NCBI RefSeq assembly: GCF_004365635.1
Contig: NZ_SOBH01000003.1
Coordinates: 124,001-188,000, forward strand
Direction: 5' to 3'
Length of the DNA: 64,000 nt
From: Litoreibacter halocynthiae
GTDB taxonomy: Bacteria; Pseudomonadota; Alphaproteobacteria; Rhodobacterales; Rhodobacteraceae
The notes below the pieces were generated by a model. The model was not told the DNA's origin. It searched no databases and saw only the letters and a program-made list of their open reading frames with translations. The translations under genes were made by a program, and so were the position numbers. Below, in pieces: positions 52,559 to 61,498 of this stretch (positions within the stretch are counted from its first letter, which is position 1; each line of letters opens with the position of its first letter).

Positions 52559-53661
52559 GAAATCACCATCAATTCTTTGGGGAAATGGGTCAGGGTTTGG
52601 TAGCCATCTTCGGTTATAAGCACATCGTCTTCGATGCGCACGCCGAAGTTGCCTATCTGATATAAACCGGGCTCGTTGGTGTAAACGGTTCCGGCGGGTA
52701 ACGTCATGTGGTTGCCGCGCATGATGTAAGGGGCTTCATGCACGTCTCGGCCCAGCCCGTGTCCGGTTTTGGTGCGAATGCGGTCAGCATAGGGCGAGGC
52801 TTCGAGCACACCGGTGACGACATCGTCAATTTCGTGGGCCGTGACACCTGCGCGGGTGACAGCCAAGCCGGCCAGATTGGCCTGTAGCACCGCGTCATAG
52901 ACCGCGCGCCCTTCATCGGAGACGTGGTCGAGAAACACCGTGCGCGTGATGTCGGCGGCAAACCCGTTCTTGCGCGCGCCGAAGTCGATCAGCAGGGCAT
53001 CACCTGCCTTGACCTTGTAGTCATGCCGCGCGTGGGCGTGGGGCATGGCGGTGCCGTCTCCGGCGACCACAATCGGGTTGAAGGCCAGATCATCCGCGCC
53101 TTCGTCAAACAGCGTTTTGATGAGCATCTGTTCGATTTGTTTTTCGGTCTGGCCCAGCTTGACGCTGTCCAGAGTCCGGTGCAACGCGCGCTCTGATATA
53201 TCAATGGCGTCCTGCATCGCAGCAATGTCTTGAGAGGTCTTGATCATACGCAGACCGGAGATTTCGCGTTCGGCGTCGGTGATCTTCAGCGATGGCTGCG
53301 CGGCGATCAGGGCATGGTGCACGAATACGCGCATCACTTGCCCTTCGACAGCCAGAGACGAGATGCCCAAGTGGTCAATCAGTGCGGCGAAGGCGTCTGC
53401 ATAGCCCGTCTGGTCGCGCCAATCGAACACGGCGCCGTCAAACCCGACCTGGTTCCAGCTGCCCAACTCCAGGTTTGGCACCAAGGCAGCGGATGGTTTG
53501 TTAGCTGGAATAACCAAAAGGAACGGCCGCTCGTGGCTCATGAAGCTCTGGTCGATTGCGCGGGTGAAATTAGGGCCGGGCACCAATGCCACAGCATCTA
53601 CGCCCAAATCGGCGGCAACACCGGCATACTCAGAAAGACGCTGTTCAAGTGATTGGGGCAT
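52552..53661 (-). CDS. M24 family metallopeptidase, Xaa-Pro type
   Basis: This 369-residue creatinase-fold peptidase has metal ligands Asp in LLIDFGARKNGFAADITRT (two Asp), His in GHGLGRDVHE, Glu in TNEPGLY and Glu in GVRIEDDVLIT, as in PepQ/PepP. It lacks a signal peptide, so it acts in the cytoplasm on imported peptides. It lies between the binding-protein gene and dppB of the peptide transporter, which suggests it digests the imported peptides. Confidence 0.93.
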   Translation of the reverse strand: MPQSLEQRLSEYAGVAADLGVDAVALVPGPNFTRAIDQSFMSHERPFLLVIPANKPSAALVPNLELGSWNQVGFDGAVFDWRDQTGYADAFAALIDHLGISSLAVEGQVMRVFVHHALIAAQPSLKITDAEREISGLRMIKTSQDIAAMQDAIDISERALHRTLDSVKLGQTEKQIEQMLIKTLFDEGADDLAFNPIVVAGDGTAMPHAHARHDYKVKAGDALLIDFGARKNGFAADITRTVFLDHVSDEGRAVYDAVLQANLAGLAVTRAGVTAHEIDDVVTGVLEASPYADRIRTKTGHGLGRDVHEAPYIMRGNHMTLPAGTVYTNEPGLYQIGNFGVRIEDDVLITEDGYQTLTHFPKELMVISC

Positions 53662-53695
53662 GATGTGGTGCGCCTTGAAATTCGCAAAATATGGA

Positions 53696-53722
53696 AGGGG
53701 CGGCGCATGGTGCGCCGCCCCT
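53696..53722 (-). terminator. GC-rich hairpin after the dipeptide binding-protein gene
   Basis: GGGGCGGCGCA (53697-53707) and its exact complement (53711-53721) form an 11-bp stem with a 3-base loop, 17 bp after the dppA stop on the minus strand. After it comes TTCC and then an AT stretch but no true T run, so it probably protects or partly ends the dppA message. Confidence 0.7.
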
Positions 53723-53738
53723 CAGGTCTATCAGCCGC

Positions 53739-55328
53739 TTATTGCGACAGGCCGACTTGGTTGAAGATGTGGCCGCCCAGCGGGTGCACGACATAGCCTT
53801 CAACTTCCGGACGCATGGTCATGTAGACAACCGAGTGCGCAATGGTGGCCCAAGGTGCTTGATCCTTGAAGATGACTTGTGCCTCTTCGTAGAGCTTCGC
53901 ACGCTCTGCCTGTGTTGGCAGAACTTTGGCTTTCTGGATGATCGCATCGAATTCCTCGTTGCACCATTGTGCGCGGTTGGATTTCTCTACGCCGTCACAG
54001 CCCAACAGAACTGCGAGGAAGTTATCCGGATCGCCGTTGTCACCGGTCCAGCCCAGCAGAACCGCACCGTCACGGTCCTTGGCTTTGGAGCGCTCAAGAT
54101 ACTCGCCCCACTCGTAGGACACGATCTCCACGTTCACGCCGACCTTGGAGAAATCCTCCTGCATCAGCTCGGCCATGCGGCGGGCGTTCGGGTTGTACGG
54201 ACGCTGAACCGGCATCGCCCAGATCTTCATCGACAGATCGGAGACACCTTCGGCCTCGAGCGCAGCTTTCGCGGCTTCGGGGTCGTAGTTATCGTCTTCG
54301 ATCGCGTCGTTGTAGGACCACATGGTCGGTGGGATCGGGTTCTTGGCGATCTGGCCAGAGCCTTGGAAGACCACGTCGATGATCGCTTGCTTGTCGATCG
54401 CCATGTTCAGGGCCTTGCGAACCTTCGGGTTATCGAAAGGCGCGACTTGGGTGTTGTAGGCGAGATAGCCGACGTTCAGACCCTCTTGCTCCATCACCAC
54501 GATGTCATTGTCGTCTTTCATCGACTGGACATCTGCCGGGTTAGGATAGGCCATTACGTGACATTCGCCCGCTTGGACCTTCTGGAAGCGCACGGAGGCG
54601 TCAGGCGTGATTGCGAAGATCAGGCTTTCAACCTTGGCTTTGTCGCCCCAGTAGTCGTCGTTACGCAGATAGCGGATAACCGCATCTTTTTGATACGCTT
54701 GGAACGCGAACGGGCCAGTGCCGATTGGCGCTTGGTTTAGCATCTCGGGCGTGCCAGCTTCGAGCATGGCGTCCGCATATTCCTTGGACACGATGGAGGC
54801 GAAGTCCATTGCCATGTTGGCGATGATTGGCGCTTCGGGGCGAGTCAGCTTGAACGCAACCGTATAGTCGTCGACCTTCTCAATGCTCTCGATCAGGTCA
54901 GGCATGGACATGCCACCGAAGTATTCCCACGTGCCGCCGGAAACCTGATTGTAGGGGTTTTCCGCGTTGCCCTGACGGTCAAAGCTGAAAATCACGTCAT
55001 CCGCGTTAAAGTCGCGCGTTGGTGTGAACTGAGCGTTGGAGTGGAACTTCACGCCCTTGCGCAGCTTGAAGGTTACCGTTTTGCCGTCTTCGGACACTTC
55101 CCAGCTTTCAGCCAAAGCAGGAACTGTTTCCGTGGTGCCAACCTTGAATTCCGCCAAGCGGTTGTAGATCGGGTGGCTGGACGCGTCGAAGGTGGTGCCA
55201 GCGGTATACAGCGCTGGGTCAAAGCCTTCGGGCGAGCCTTCCGAGCAATAGACCAGTGATTGCGCATGCGCCGACACGCCCAGCGTGCTCAGCAACAGGC
55301 CAGTGGCCATGATTTTGTTAAAAGACAT
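53739..55328 (-). CDS. dppA: Dipeptide ABC transporter substrate-binding protein, DppA-like
   Basis: A 529-residue periplasmic SBP of family 5. The signal peptide ends at about residue 22 (HAQ or AHA); the mature start LVYCSEGSPEGFDPALY is near-diagnostic of the dipeptide/heme-binding DppA. AGGAGAG precedes the ATG. It is the first gene of the dpp operon; the hairpin after it should favour its expression over the permease genes. An XRE-cupin regulator stands upstream. Confidence 0.93.
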   Translation of the reverse strand: MSFNKIMATGLLLSTLGVSAHAQSLVYCSEGSPEGFDPALYTAGTTFDASSHPIYNRLAEFKVGTTETVPALAESWEVSEDGKTVTFKLRKGVKFHSNAQFTPTRDFNADDVIFSFDRQGNAENPYNQVSGGTWEYFGGMSMPDLIESIEKVDDYTVAFKLTRPEAPIIANMAMDFASIVSKEYADAMLEAGTPEMLNQAPIGTGPFAFQAYQKDAVIRYLRNDDYWGDKAKVESLIFAITPDASVRFQKVQAGECHVMAYPNPADVQSMKDDNDIVVMEQEGLNVGYLAYNTQVAPFDNPKVRKALNMAIDKQAIIDVVFQGSGQIAKNPIPPTMWSYNDAIEDDNYDPEAAKAALEAEGVSDLSMKIWAMPVQRPYNPNARRMAELMQEDFSKVGVNVEIVSYEWGEYLERSKAKDRDGAVLLGWTGDNGDPDNFLAVLLGCDGVEKSNRAQWCNEEFDAIIQKAKVLPTQAERAKLYEEAQVIFKDQAPWATIAHSVVYMTMRPEVEGYVVHPLGGHIFNQVGLSQ

Positions 55329-55398
55329 CAGTTTTTCTCTCCTAGTTGACGACTTGTTGTGGTCAGCGACCTATCGATGCCGCTGATGGTGATGGGTT

Positions 55399-56049
55399 TC
55401 AAGGCCTGAGTGGTAGCATCTCACGCGTAGTCTCATGTTGCGTGGCCTCTAGTTGTCCGATCTCGCCGGACTTATCGTATTGCATCCGGCCAACCCACAG
55501 AATGCGGGCGAGCCGGGATGTCTTGTTGGACCAGCAATGCGGGGTCGACCCGAGATAGTGCAGGCTGTCACCCACCCCCATCAGGTATTCCCGCTCGCCG
55601 ACCATTTGTGAAATCTCACCCTCAAGGATGTAGATGATTTCCTCGCCGATATGGGTGACCACCTCGGATTCGTATCCCGGGGGGACGTTCATCACAAAGG
55701 ATGTCAGTTCGTGCCCTGCACGTTCCGCGCCGATTTGCTCGTATTCAATGGAGGATCCAGACACAGCGAATTTGGGCCGGGCTGCGCTGCGGGTCAGACT
55801 GTCGACGGCACGGGGAGGGCGGACAAAATAACCAGCGTCCACCTCCAACGCCTGTGCGATTTGTGTGAGTGTGCCCAAGGTAGGTGTCGCGTTGCCACGC
55901 TCCACCTGACTTAGGTAGCCGACCGAGACACCAGACATCGCTGACAATTGCTGTAACGTCATCGACAACCGATGCCGCTGTGCGCGCATCCGCAAACCCA
56001 GCCCTTCGGCCGGTTTTCGTGCTTTCGCTTGTACTGTCGTCTGTGGCAA
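55399..56049 (-). CDS. XRE family regulator with cupin domain
   Basis: A 216-residue regulator with an N-terminal XRE helix-turn-helix (MTLQQLSAMSGVSVGYLSQVERG, about 29-51) and a C-terminal cupin (about 120-195) with GEEIIYILEGE and HYLGSTPHCW. Proteins of this type often sense amino acids, polyamines or peptides. It is 70 bp upstream of dppA on the same strand and is the likely regulator of the peptide operon. Confidence 0.92.
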   Translation of the reverse strand: MPQTTVQAKARKPAEGLGLRMRAQRHRLSMTLQQLSAMSGVSVGYLSQVERGNATPTLGTLTQIAQALEVDAGYFVRPPRAVDSLTRSAARPKFAVSGSSIEYEQIGAERAGHELTSFVMNVPPGYESEVVTHIGEEIIYILEGEISQMVGEREYLMGVGDSLHYLGSTPHCWSNKTSRLARILWVGRMQYDKSGEIGQLEATQHETTREMLPLRP

Positions 56050-56201
56050 CTGTTTCCCCGTAGGCGCTCGTTGGCGTTCCTAGGGTGTAGCCTGTCGTGA
56101 CATCTTGTGAGGGTCAACAATAAAAATTATTCTGACAGTGAAAGTAGTTGACTGGAGCGACGGTTGCCCTTGCAAATAAGGCCGCGCTTATCAACCTCTA
56201 G

Positions 56202-56708
56202 CTATTCGGCGGCTGCACGACGTGGCAGAACCCAGTCCGGTCGGACGAAGTGGCATGTGTATCCGTTCGGGATTCGCTCCAGATAATCCTGATGCTCCGG
56301 CTCGGCTTCCCAAAAATCCCCGACGGGCTCCACCTCTGTCACCACCTTGGCGGGCCAGAGGCCGGAGGCGTCGACATCGGCGATCGTGTCGAGCGCGACC
56401 TCTTTCTGGGCATCGTCGACATAGTAAATCGCGGAGCGGTAGGACATGCCACGGTCATTGCCTTGCCGGTTGGGTGTCGTCGGGTCGTGAATCTGGAAGA
56501 AGAACTCGAGCAGCGTGCGGTAGCTTGTCAGCTCGGGGTCAAAAGTAATCTCGATTCCTTCGGCGTGAGTGCCGTGGTTGCGGTAGGTGGCGTTCTCGAT
56601 ATCGCCGCCAGTGTAGCCCACGCGGGTCGAGACAACGCCGGGCAACCTGCGGATCAAATCCTGCATGCCCCAGAAGCAGCCACCGGCCAGAACAGCGCGT
56701 TCAGTCAT
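56202..56708 (-). CDS. msrA: Peptide methionine sulfoxide reductase MsrA
   Basis: It repairs the S form of methionine sulfoxide. The 168-residue protein has the active-site GGCFWGMQ with Cys11, and YTGG and [10 protein letters not shown] typical of MsrA. Its ATG overlaps msrB's stop (ATGA). Residues after the main fold include AEPEHQDYL and the C-terminal RPDWVLPRR. Confidence 0.95.
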   Translation of the reverse strand: MTERAVLAGGCFWGMQDLIRRLPGVVSTRVGYTGGDIENATYRNHGTHAEGIEITFDPELTSYRTLLEFFFQIHDPTTPNRQGNDRGMSYRSAIYYVDDAQKEVALDTIADVDASGLWPAKVVTEVEPVGDFWEAEPEHQDYLERIPNGYTCHFVRPDWVLPRRAAAE

Positions 56709-57151
56709 TCGATTTCCTCCACTTGATCCACGAAATCGCCATAGCCTTCACTCTCCATCTCGTCGCGATGAATGAAGCGCAGGCTGGCGGAGTTGATGCA
56801 GTAGCGCAACCCGCCGCGGTCGGCGGGGCCATCGGGGAAGACGTGCCCGAGGTGACTATCCCCGTGCATCGAGCGGACCTCTGTGCGGACCATGCCCAAA
56901 GAAGCGTCGCGGTGTTCTGTTACGTGGTCGGTAACGATGGGCTTGGTGAAGCTGGGCCACCCGCAGCCGGATTCGAATTTGTCCGACGACGCGAAAAGCG
57001 GCTCGCCAGAGACGATGTCGACATAGATCCCTGGCTCCTTGTTGTCTGTCAGCTCTCCGGTAAAGGGGCGTTCCGTGCCGCTCTCCTGCGTTACACGAAA
57101 TTGCTCGGCTGTGAGTTTCGCCAGCGCTTCTTCGGTCTTTTCATATTTCAT
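56705..57151 (-). CDS. msrB: Peptide methionine sulfoxide reductase MsrB
   Basis: It reduces the R form of methionine sulfoxide. The 148-residue protein has SGCGWPSF and the catalytic [12 protein letters not shown] with the nucleophilic Cys. The four zinc-binding CxxC cysteines found in many MsrB proteins are missing, so this is the zinc-free type. ATG at 57151; earlier in-frame starts lie in the divergent region. msrA follows by ATGA. Confidence 0.94.
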   Translation of the reverse strand: MKYEKTEEALAKLTAEQFRVTQESGTERPFTGELTDNKEPGIYVDIVSGEPLFASSDKFESGCGWPSFTKPIVTDHVTEHRDASLGMVRTEVRSMHGDSHLGHVFPDGPADRGGLRYCINSASLRFIHRDEMESEGYGDFVDQVEEIE

Positions 57152-57470
57152 GGCGCAGATCCTTTGCGTTTCGGTCCGTTGGTTTGAAAATAGGATGCTG
57201 GTGGCAAGAATTCCAATTCTAAACCAAATTTTCGAGCGGGACTTCGGTGGGCAGGAACATGATTCGACCACCCGAGGGAGTCATGAAATCCTGGAGTTTG
57301 GGCGTGGAAAGGGGTGCGGGTTGTATTATTCTGACGCAAATTCTCGTACTTTGCCGCAGTAGGCGCACAAAAAGTATCAATCCTTGATAAAATGATATTG
57401 GCTGAGAAGCGGGAAGATCAGCAAGCTTACCTCACGGAATTCTGCAAACCGTGATTTCAGGGAGGATAAC
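57152..57470. promoter_or_regulatory. 319-bp divergent region, msrB / polyol operon
   Basis: No gene is seen. TATCAA (57375-57380) and TTGATA (57384-57389) form a perfect 6-bp inverted repeat with a 3-bp spacer, followed by ATGATATTGG, about 80 bp before the smoE start. It is a candidate operator for the AraC-type regulator encoded in the operon. AT-rich strings that could be promoters are present, but none is clear. The GGGAGG ribosome site of smoE is at about 57460-57465. Confidence 0.45.
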
Positions 57471-58778
57471 ATGAAATCTCTTCGCAATACTGCGTTAGGT
57501 CTTGCCATCGGCGTCGCCGGTGCAACGACCGCATTCGCCGGCGAGCTTACCATCGCCACAGTAAACAACGGCCACATGGTCGAAATGCAAAAATTCACCC
57601 CAGAGTTTGAAGCTGCAAATCCAGGCATCACATTGAACTGGGTTACGCTTGACGAGGGCACTTTGCGCTCCCGCGTTACGACGGACATCACCACCAAGGG
57701 TGGCCAGTTCGACGTTATGACCATTGGTATGTACGAGGCTCCGATCTGGGGTGCGCGTGGCTGGTTGGAAGAGCTGACTTTCGACGCCGAATACGACGTT
57801 GATGACATTCTGCCCGCGATGCGCGGCGGTCTGAGCCACGAAGGCAAACTGTACGCGGCACCATTCTACGGTGAATCGTCGATGATCATGTACCGCAAGG
57901 ACCTGGTCGAAGCTGCTGGCATGTCCATCGAGGACAACCCGAGCTGGGATCACATCCGCGAAGTTGCTAAGGCGATCACCAACAAGGACGAAGGCGTCTA
58001 CGGTATCTGTCTACGCGGCAAGCCGGGTTGGGGTGATAACATGGCGTTCATCACGACAATGGCGAACTCGTTCGGCGCACAATGGTTCAACGAAGACTGG
58101 ACACCTGCTCTGAATTCCGAAGCTTGGAAAGATGCAGTCACCTTCTACGTTGAGATGCTCAACGAATCGGGCCCTCCCGGCTCTGAAGGGAACTCGTTCA
58201 ACGAGATTCTTGCTTTGATGAACGAAGGCAAATGCGGCATGTGGATCGACGCAACTATCGCGGCTTCCTTCGTGACCGACCCTGCGCAGTCCAAAGTGGC
58301 TGACAAGATCGCCTTCGCACAATCGCCACAAAAAGCGACCACCAAAGGTGCGAACTGGTTGTGGGCATGGGCGCTGGCTGTTCCGGCCGGTACCAAGCAA
58401 GGCGACGACGCCAAAAAGTTCATCGAGTGGGCAACTTCCAAGTCCTATATCGAACTTGTTGCATCCAAGAACGGTTGGGGCTCGGTGCCGACTGGCACAC
58501 GTCAGTCCACCTACGACAACCCGAAGTTTCAGGAAGCTGCAACCTTCGACGAAGCTGAACTGAAAGCCATCCTGTCTGCGAACCCGGAAGACAGCACAAT
58601 GAACCCATCCCCTTATGTTGGTGTTCAGTTCGCTGCGATCCCCGAGTTCCAAGCAATTGGTACAGCTGTTGGTCAGCAAATGACCGATGCGCTTGCGGGC
58701 AACATCACGGTTGAAGAAGCTCTGGCAAATGGCCAAGCTGCTGCGGACCGTGAAATGAAGAAAGCCGGCTACTACTAA
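57471..58778 (+). CDS. smoE: Polyol ABC transporter substrate-binding protein, SmoE type
   Basis: A 435-residue periplasmic protein of the extracellular solute-binding family 1 for sorbitol/mannitol. The signal peptide ends after about residue 23 (AFA). The mature protein has GQFDVMTIGMYEAPIWGARGWLEEL early and the GMWIDATIAASFV hinge later. GGAGG lies 7 bases before ATG. It heads the operon smoE-smoF-smoG-araC-mtlK-smoK, a close match to the Rhodobacter polyol operon. Confidence 0.93.
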   Translation: MKSLRNTALGLAIGVAGATTAFAGELTIATVNNGHMVEMQKFTPEFEAANPGITLNWVTLDEGTLRSRVTTDITTKGGQFDVMTIGMYEAPIWGARGWLEELTFDAEYDVDDILPAMRGGLSHEGKLYAAPFYGESSMIMYRKDLVEAAGMSIEDNPSWDHIREVAKAITNKDEGVYGICLRGKPGWGDNMAFITTMANSFGAQWFNEDWTPALNSEAWKDAVTFYVEMLNESGPPGSEGNSFNEILALMNEGKCGMWIDATIAASFVTDPAQSKVADKIAFAQSPQKATTKGANWLWAWALAVPAGTKQGDDAKKFIEWATSKSYIELVASKNGWGSVPTGTRQSTYDNPKFQEAATFDEAELKAILSANPEDSTMNPSPYVGVQFAAIPEFQAIGTAVGQQMTDALAGNITVEEALANGQAAADREMKKAGYY

Positions 58779-58795
58779 GCCTAGGCTGACTGTTA

Positions 58796-58821
58796 GGGGT
58801 GGGCGCTTCGGTGCCCGCCTC
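58796..58821 (+). other. UUCG-capped hairpin after smoE
   Basis: An 11-bp GC-rich stem (58796-58806 with 58811-58821, three G-U pairs) closed by a C(UUCG)G tetraloop lies 18 bp after the smoE stop. There is no T run, so it is more likely to stabilise the upstream message than to terminate it. Confidence 0.7.
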
Positions 58822-58911
58822 GACCTCTCTTCTCTGCGTTACTCTACTCTATAATTGGTTTCTCGAACGCTGTCCGCGTTCTGATCGAACTGCCAACCAA
58901 GGGGCTACTCC

Positions 58912-59772
58912 ATGAATCCGACACTTGTCAGATGGCTACAGGCACCGAGCGTAATCTTGCTTCTGGTGTGGATGATCGTCCCGCTGAGCATGACGATCTA
59001 CTTCTCGACCATCCGCTACAACCTGCTGTACCCTGAGCGCACCGGTTTCATCGGTCTTGATAACTACCGCTTCTTCGCCACCGACCCGTCCTTTGGTCCG
59101 GCGCTGATCAATACGCTGGTTCTCGTCGGCTCCGTACTGGTCATTACCATTGTCCTTGGCCTTGCCATTTCGATCCTGATCGACCGCCCGTTTCGTGGTC
59201 GCGGGATTGCCCGTGTTATGCTGATCTCACCGTTCTTTATCATGCCAACCGTGTCGGCACTGGTCTGGAAGAACATGCTGATGGATCCGAATAACGGGTT
59301 GTTCGCCGCCTTCTCAAAGTCATTTGGTCTGGAGCCGGTTGAGTGGCTGGCCCAGTACCCGCTGTTTTCGATCATTTTGATGGTCAGCTGGCAGTGGACG
59401 CCCTTCGCGATTCTGATTTTCATGACGTCGCTTCAGTCCCAAGACCAAGAGCAAAAAGAGGCGGCCACCCTCGACGGCGCTGGCTTCTGGTCCCAGTTCT
59501 GGAACCTGACGCTGCCGCATCTGGCCCGCCCGATTTCCATCGTGCTGCTGATTCAGATGATCTTCCATCTGTCGATCTTTGCCGAGATATTCGTGACAAC
59601 CTCCGGCGGTCCGGGCGTGTCGTCCACCAACCTGACCTACCTAATCTATATCCAGTCGCAGCAAGCCTTTGACGTGGGCGTAGCCTCCGCCGGTGGTGTC
59701 TTTGCAATCATCCTCGCCAACATTGTCGCGCTGTTCCTCATCCGCGCTGTTGGCAAAACATTGACGGTGTAA
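58912..59772 (+). CDS. smoF: Polyol ABC transporter permease, SmoF type
   Basis: A 286-residue permease of the MalF class with six membrane helices; the EAA loop has EAATLDGAGFWSQF-type residues and the conserved Gly. It forms a heterodimer with SmoG. It is 133 bp after smoE, the gap that holds the hairpin. Confidence 0.93.
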   Translation: MNPTLVRWLQAPSVILLLVWMIVPLSMTIYFSTIRYNLLYPERTGFIGLDNYRFFATDPSFGPALINTLVLVGSVLVITIVLGLAISILIDRPFRGRGIARVMLISPFFIMPTVSALVWKNMLMDPNNGLFAAFSKSFGLEPVEWLAQYPLFSIILMVSWQWTPFAILIFMTSLQSQDQEQKEAATLDGAGFWSQFWNLTLPHLARPISIVLLIQMIFHLSIFAEIFVTTSGGPGVSSTNLTYLIYIQSQQAFDVGVASAGGVFAIILANIVALFLIRAVGKTLTV

Positions 59773-59774
59773 TC

Positions 59775-60605
59775 ATGACCGATAGACAACGCCAAATCTG
59801 GATCGACCGCGCCGCCGTAACGGCCGCATGGATCGCCGCCCTTGTGTTCTTCTTTCCGATCTTCTGGATGGTTCTCACCAGCCTCAAGACGGAAGGGCAG
59901 GCCATTCAGGTGCCACCGCTGCTGATTTTCGAGCCGACGCTGGAGAACTATCTGGAGATTCAAGAGCGCACGAACTACTTCAAGTTCGCCATGAACTCGG
60001 TCATCACGGCCTTTGGCGGCACCTTGCTGGCGCTGCTGATCGCAATTCCGTCGGCCTATTCCATGGCGTTCAACACCACGCATCGTACCAAGGATGTGTT
60101 GATGTGGATGCTGTCCACAAAGATGTTGCCTGCAGTTGGTGTTATGATGCCGATCTACTTTCTGGCGCAGAAGTTTGACCTGTTCGACACAAGGACCCTT
60201 CTGGTTGTCATCTACGCAATGATGAACCTGCCGATTGTGATGCTGATCCTGTTCAACTACTTCCGCGAAATTCCGAAAGAGATTTTGGAAGCCTCGCGGA
60301 TGGACGGGACGTCGACCTTCAATGAAATTCGCCAGATCGTCCTGCCACTGGCATGGGGCGGGATTGCGTCGACCGCTTTGCTGTCCATCATCTTGTGCTG
60401 GAATGAAGCGTTCTGGTCGATTGTTCTGACGACAACTGACGCCAGTACTCTGACCGCCTTCGTGGCCTCCTTCCAAGCGCCTGAGGGACTGTTCTGGGCG
60501 AAGGTTTCCGCCGTGTCGACGCTGGCCTGCGCACCGATTGTGGTATTTGGCTGGATGGCGCAAAAGCAATTGGTCCAAGGCCTGACATTCGGGGCGGTGA
60601 AGTAA
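59775..60605 (+). CDS. smoG: Polyol ABC transporter permease, SmoG type
   Basis: A 276-residue permease of the MalG class. The EAA loop is EILEASRMDGTSTFNEI, and PIFWMVLTSLKTEGQA is the usual N-terminal segment. It starts 2 bp after smoF and its TAA overlaps the regulator's ATG by one base (TAATG). Confidence 0.94.
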   Translation: MTDRQRQIWIDRAAVTAAWIAALVFFFPIFWMVLTSLKTEGQAIQVPPLLIFEPTLENYLEIQERTNYFKFAMNSVITAFGGTLLALLIAIPSAYSMAFNTTHRTKDVLMWMLSTKMLPAVGVMMPIYFLAQKFDLFDTRTLLVVIYAMMNLPIVMLILFNYFREIPKEILEASRMDGTSTFNEIRQIVLPLAWGGIASTALLSIILCWNEAFWSIVLTTTDASTLTAFVASFQAPEGLFWAKVSAVSTLACAPIVVFGWMAQKQLVQGLTFGAVK

Positions 60606-61498
60606 TGTCGATTATCCAACCGGAAATCGAAGTTGTTGACCGTGCGATAGAGAGTGTCCGCTATCTTGAGCATGGCTGGCCCACGGAATTGTGCCGTTGG
60701 CACAGCCACCGTGAGTACGAGCTGCATTTGATTACCGAGACGCGCGGTAAAGCCTTTGTTGGCGACTATATCGGTGATTTCAATCCAGGAAGCCTGTTCC
60801 TGACAGGGCCAAATCTGCCGCATAACTGGATCACCGACGAGGTCTACAGCGATCCGGTCAAAGTCCGCGATATGATGGTGCAATTCAGCCAAAGCAGTCT
60901 GGACCGCCTAGCGACCGCCTTTCCGGAGTTTCTGGATCTGCGCCCGATGTTGACCCTTGCCCAATCGGGCATCGAATTTGTCGGCTTCAACCCGACCTTT
61001 GCGCAGGGCCATCTTGAGGCGATCCGCGATTCCAAAGGGCCGGAGCGTATTGTGGCACTTCTCAGGTTTCTTATTCGTGTAAACGAGCACGCGGAAAAGA
61101 AAGCACTGTCGGTGATGAAAATTGTGCAGCCCGAAGGCGGTAGCAAACAGACGCGCATCGCGGAGGTGATCAATCACATCGTCAAAAATTTCGCCGACGA
61201 TATTTCGGTTGATCTGGCAGCTCAGAAAGCTGGCATGAGCACGACGTCGTTTTCGCGCAACTTCCAAGCTGTGACGGGCCACCGTTTCGTCGAGTTCGTA
61301 AACCGCGTGCGCATCGGGCAGGCATGCGGCATGCTCTATGCTACTGATGAGCCGATTTCGGCGATTTGCTATGATGTGGGGTTTCAGAACCTCGCCAATT
61401 TCAACCGTCAGTTCCTGAAAATGAAGGAAATGACCCCTTCGGCATATCGCGATTTTGCGCGTCACGAATTGGCCTCCAAAGGGACGCGCGCGTCATGA
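60605..61498 (+). CDS. AraC family regulator with cupin-like N-terminus
   Basis: A 297-residue transcriptional regulator in the middle of the polyol operon. The N-terminal cupin has CRWHSHREYELHLI, and the C-terminal double helix-turn-helix (about 190-290) has DLAAQKAGMSTTSFSRNFQ and the SAICYDVGFQNLANFNRQF second helix. It probably activates the operon in response to a polyol. It overlaps mtlK by ATGA. Confidence 0.94.
   Translation: MSIIQPEIEVVDRAIESVRYLEHGWPTELCRWHSHREYELHLITETRGKAFVGDYIGDFNPGSLFLTGPNLPHNWITDEVYSDPVKVRDMMVQFSQSSLDRLATAFPEFLDLRPMLTLAQSGIEFVGFNPTFAQGHLEAIRDSKGPERIVALLRFLIRVNEHAEKKALSVMKIVQPEGGSKQTRIAEVINHIVKNFADDISVDLAAQKAGMSTTSFSRNFQAVTGHRFVEFVNRVRIGQACGMLYATDEPISAICYDVGFQNLANFNRQFLKMKEMTPSAYRDFARHELASKGTRAS

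Noticed and set aside
59646-60578. 310-codon minus-strand frame opposite smoG, rich in Gln, His and Arg
   Set aside because: The composition is that of an antisense reading of a membrane protein gene, and smoG is clearly real.
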